Shown: positions 5,170 through 6,396 of the stretch, one piece after another | Numbering within the stretch: position 1 is the first letter of the stretch | Layout: each line of letters starts with the position of its first letter | Assembly: GCA_003695865.1 (NCBI GenBank) | Contig: RFGQ01000193.1 | Location: forward strand, 1 to 6,396 | Direction: 5' to 3' | DNA from: Gemmatimonadota bacterium | GTDB lineage: Bacteria > Gemmatimonadota > Gemmatimonadetes > Longimicrobiales > Gaopeijiaceae | DNA length: 6,396 bases | Position numbers and translations under genes: made by a program | The notes under the pieces: model-generated | The model's input: the letters and a program-made list of their open reading frames with translations, nothing else | Told to the model about the DNA's origin: nothing | The model's database searches: none

Positions 5170-6396
5170 ACGGTCCACAAGCTGCGAGAGAAGGCTCGCT
5201 CGCGACACGTCTGCAGGCGCGCTTCGCCGCACTCCCGATCCGGGGGAAGCTGGTCGTCATGATGTCGGCCGTGATCGTGCTGATCACCGGTGTGCTGCTG
5301 GTCCACTATCCGCGCCGTGAACGCCAGCTCGCGCGCGAGGCGCTCGACCTCAAGGCCACGGCGCTCGCCCAGCTCGTCGCGCAGGCGGCGCGGGTGGGGG
5401 TCGAATTCGAGGACCCCGTCTCGGTCGAAGGGGTGCTGAGCAACCTGAGGAGCGATCCCGACTTCGTGCGGGCGATCGTCTGGAGTGCGGACCACGAGCC
5501 GTTCGCGGCCGTGCCCGAGGGCGCGGCGCGCGGCGTCGAGCCCCCGGCGGCCGTAGGACTCTCCGAGCAGCTCGAGGCCGGAGGGCTTCTGAGAACGCTC
5601 GTGCCCGTGCGCGGGCCGAACGGCGATGTGCTCGCCACACTCGAGCTCGGTCTGGACCTGGCTCGAATCCGTGCCGACGCGACCAGGGGGATTCTGGCCA
5701 CCGTGGGTCTCGCGCTGGCGATTCTGGTGTTCGGGCTGGTCGCGGCGTTCCGCATCGGGCGCATGCTGTCTCGCCCGGTCGTGCGGGCGCTCGACGCGCT
5801 GGAGGCCGTCGCGGCGGGCGATCTCGAAACGGAGGTGGTCGTCGAGGGCGATGATGAGCTCGGCCGCATGTCGGCGGCGCTGCGCCGGGTCATGGACACG
5901 CTTCGCGGCCTGACCGGAGAGATCGCTGCGGTCTGCGCCGCCGTGCGGAACGGTGACCTCGCCGTGCGGGGTGACGCGGCCCGCTTCGAGGGCGGCTTCG
6001 GCGCGGTCGTCGGGGCCGTGAACGACGTGGTCGAGTCGCTCGAAGCGTCGCACCACGCCATCGAAGACGAACACGAGCGGGCACAGGCCTTCCTCGCCGA
6101 CCTGGGCCAGGTCATCGAAGCGCTCGCCGCGGGCGACCTGACCGTGCGCATGTCGGGTGCCTACGACGAGCGGTTCGACCGTGTGAAGGATGCGCTGAAC
6201 CAGTCGATCGACCGGCTCGACCAGGCGTTCTCCGAGGTCAAGGCTGCCGCCGACCAGGTGGCCGCCGGCTCGGGCGAGATCAACAAGGGCTCGCGGGCCC
6301 TGGCCGAGGGAGCGAGCGACCAGGCCGGTGGCCTGCAGCAGGTCACGAGCTCGGTGCAGGACCTGGCCACGCGTACCCGCCAGAACACCGAGCACG
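5166..6396 (+). CDS. Methyl-accepting chemotaxis protein with CHASE8-like sensor and three HAMP units, 3' truncated
   Basis: The 410 visible codons run off the window. Order: cytoplasmic tail (1-28), TM1 (29-47), periplasmic domain (about 50-175), TM2 (176-195), HAMP1 (196-248, with Pro204 and DDELG at 229-233), a second HAMP-like unit (252-292, RNGDLAVR), a third (312-352, AAGDLTVR), then the start of the MCP signalling helix (from about 355). The periplasmic part begins LALDLKATALAQLVAQAA-like and has a D83 and SDPDFVRAIVWSADHEPFA, which resembles the CHASE8 domain of YfiN. Gln391-Gln392 in GGLQQVTSS fits a methylation site after deamidation. The kinase-binding tip lies beyond the window. 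ATG 5166 overlaps the yfiR-like stop (ATGA) with GAAGG at 5154-5158. Expected role: inner-membrane receptor feeding CheA/CheW, probably gated by the YfiR-like protein. The frame at 5166 is A-of-LAREALDLK: residues 55-63 read LAREALDLK. Confidence 0.85.
   Translation, partial: MNGPQAAREGSLATRLQARFAALPIRGKLVVMMSAVIVLITGVLLVHYPRRERQLAREALDLKATALAQLVAQAARVGVEFEDPVSVEGVLSNLRSDPDFVRAIVWSADHEPFAAVPEGAARGVEPPAAVGLSEQLEAGGLLRTLVPVRGPNGDVLATLELGLDLARIRADATRGILATVGLALAILVFGLVAAFRIGRMLSRPVVRALDALEAVAAGDLETEVVVEGDDELGRMSAALRRVMDTLRGLTGEIAAVCAAVRNGDLAVRGDAARFEGGFGAVVGAVNDVVESLEASHHAIEDEHERAQAFLADLGQVIEALAAGDLTVRMSGAYDERFDRVKDALNQSIDRLDQAFSEVKAAADQVAAGSGEINKGSRALAEGASDQAGGLQQVTSSVQDLATRTRQNTEH

Noticed and set aside
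4941..6395. Long open frame of 484 codons on the minus strand
   Set aside because: It lies antisense to the yfiR-like and MCP genes, has Arg/His/Gly/Asp-rich content with no domain pattern, and follows from high third-position GC in the real genes.

Overview
The window is GC-rich, gene-dense bacterial DNA from a Gram-negative, diderm organism. It encodes an outer-membrane beta-barrel, a periplasmic YfiR-type protein and type IV pilin-like proteins. The C-terminal style of the PilX-like protein, the codon use and the gene mix remind me of Gemmatimonadota or a similar GC-rich environmental lineage. That placement is a guess from sequence style only. All six genes are on the + strand and fall into two probable transcription units.

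Unit 1 (1-3182): the 3' end of a PilW-like minor pilin gene overlaps by one base a PilX-like minor pilin gene. Six bases later a GTG-started YbjN-like (type III chaperone-fold) gene begins. Its last 17 bases overlap a gene for a DUF4956 integral membrane protein. The tight packing suggests one operon that joins pilus parts to two less well-understood proteins.

The only real gap (3183-3321) holds an AT-richer patch, where a promoter may lie, and a leader. In this leader an 11-base segment (3231-3241) is perfectly complementary to the segment holding the next gene's Shine-Dalgarno sequence (3305-3315). Two further GC hairpins can form inside, giving a possible three-way junction that would hide the ribosome binding site. 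This is the most unexpected element here.

Unit 2 (3322-6396, runs off the end): an outer-membrane porin-like beta-barrel, a YfiR-family (DUF4154) periplasmic protein, and the N-terminal 410 residues of a methyl-accepting chemotaxis protein with a CHASE8-like periplasmic domain and three HAMP units. This resembles the YfiBNR (TpbB) system. The inner-membrane output is a chemoreceptor rather than a GGDEF diguanylate cyclase, and the outer-membrane partner is a porin-like barrel rather than an OmpA-like lipoprotein. A reasonable model is an envelope-spanning sensor: the barrel reports or admits a signal, the YfiR-like protein restrains or activates the receptor in the periplasm, and the receptor drives a Che pathway. 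That pathway could control the pili encoded upstream, but this last link is conjecture.
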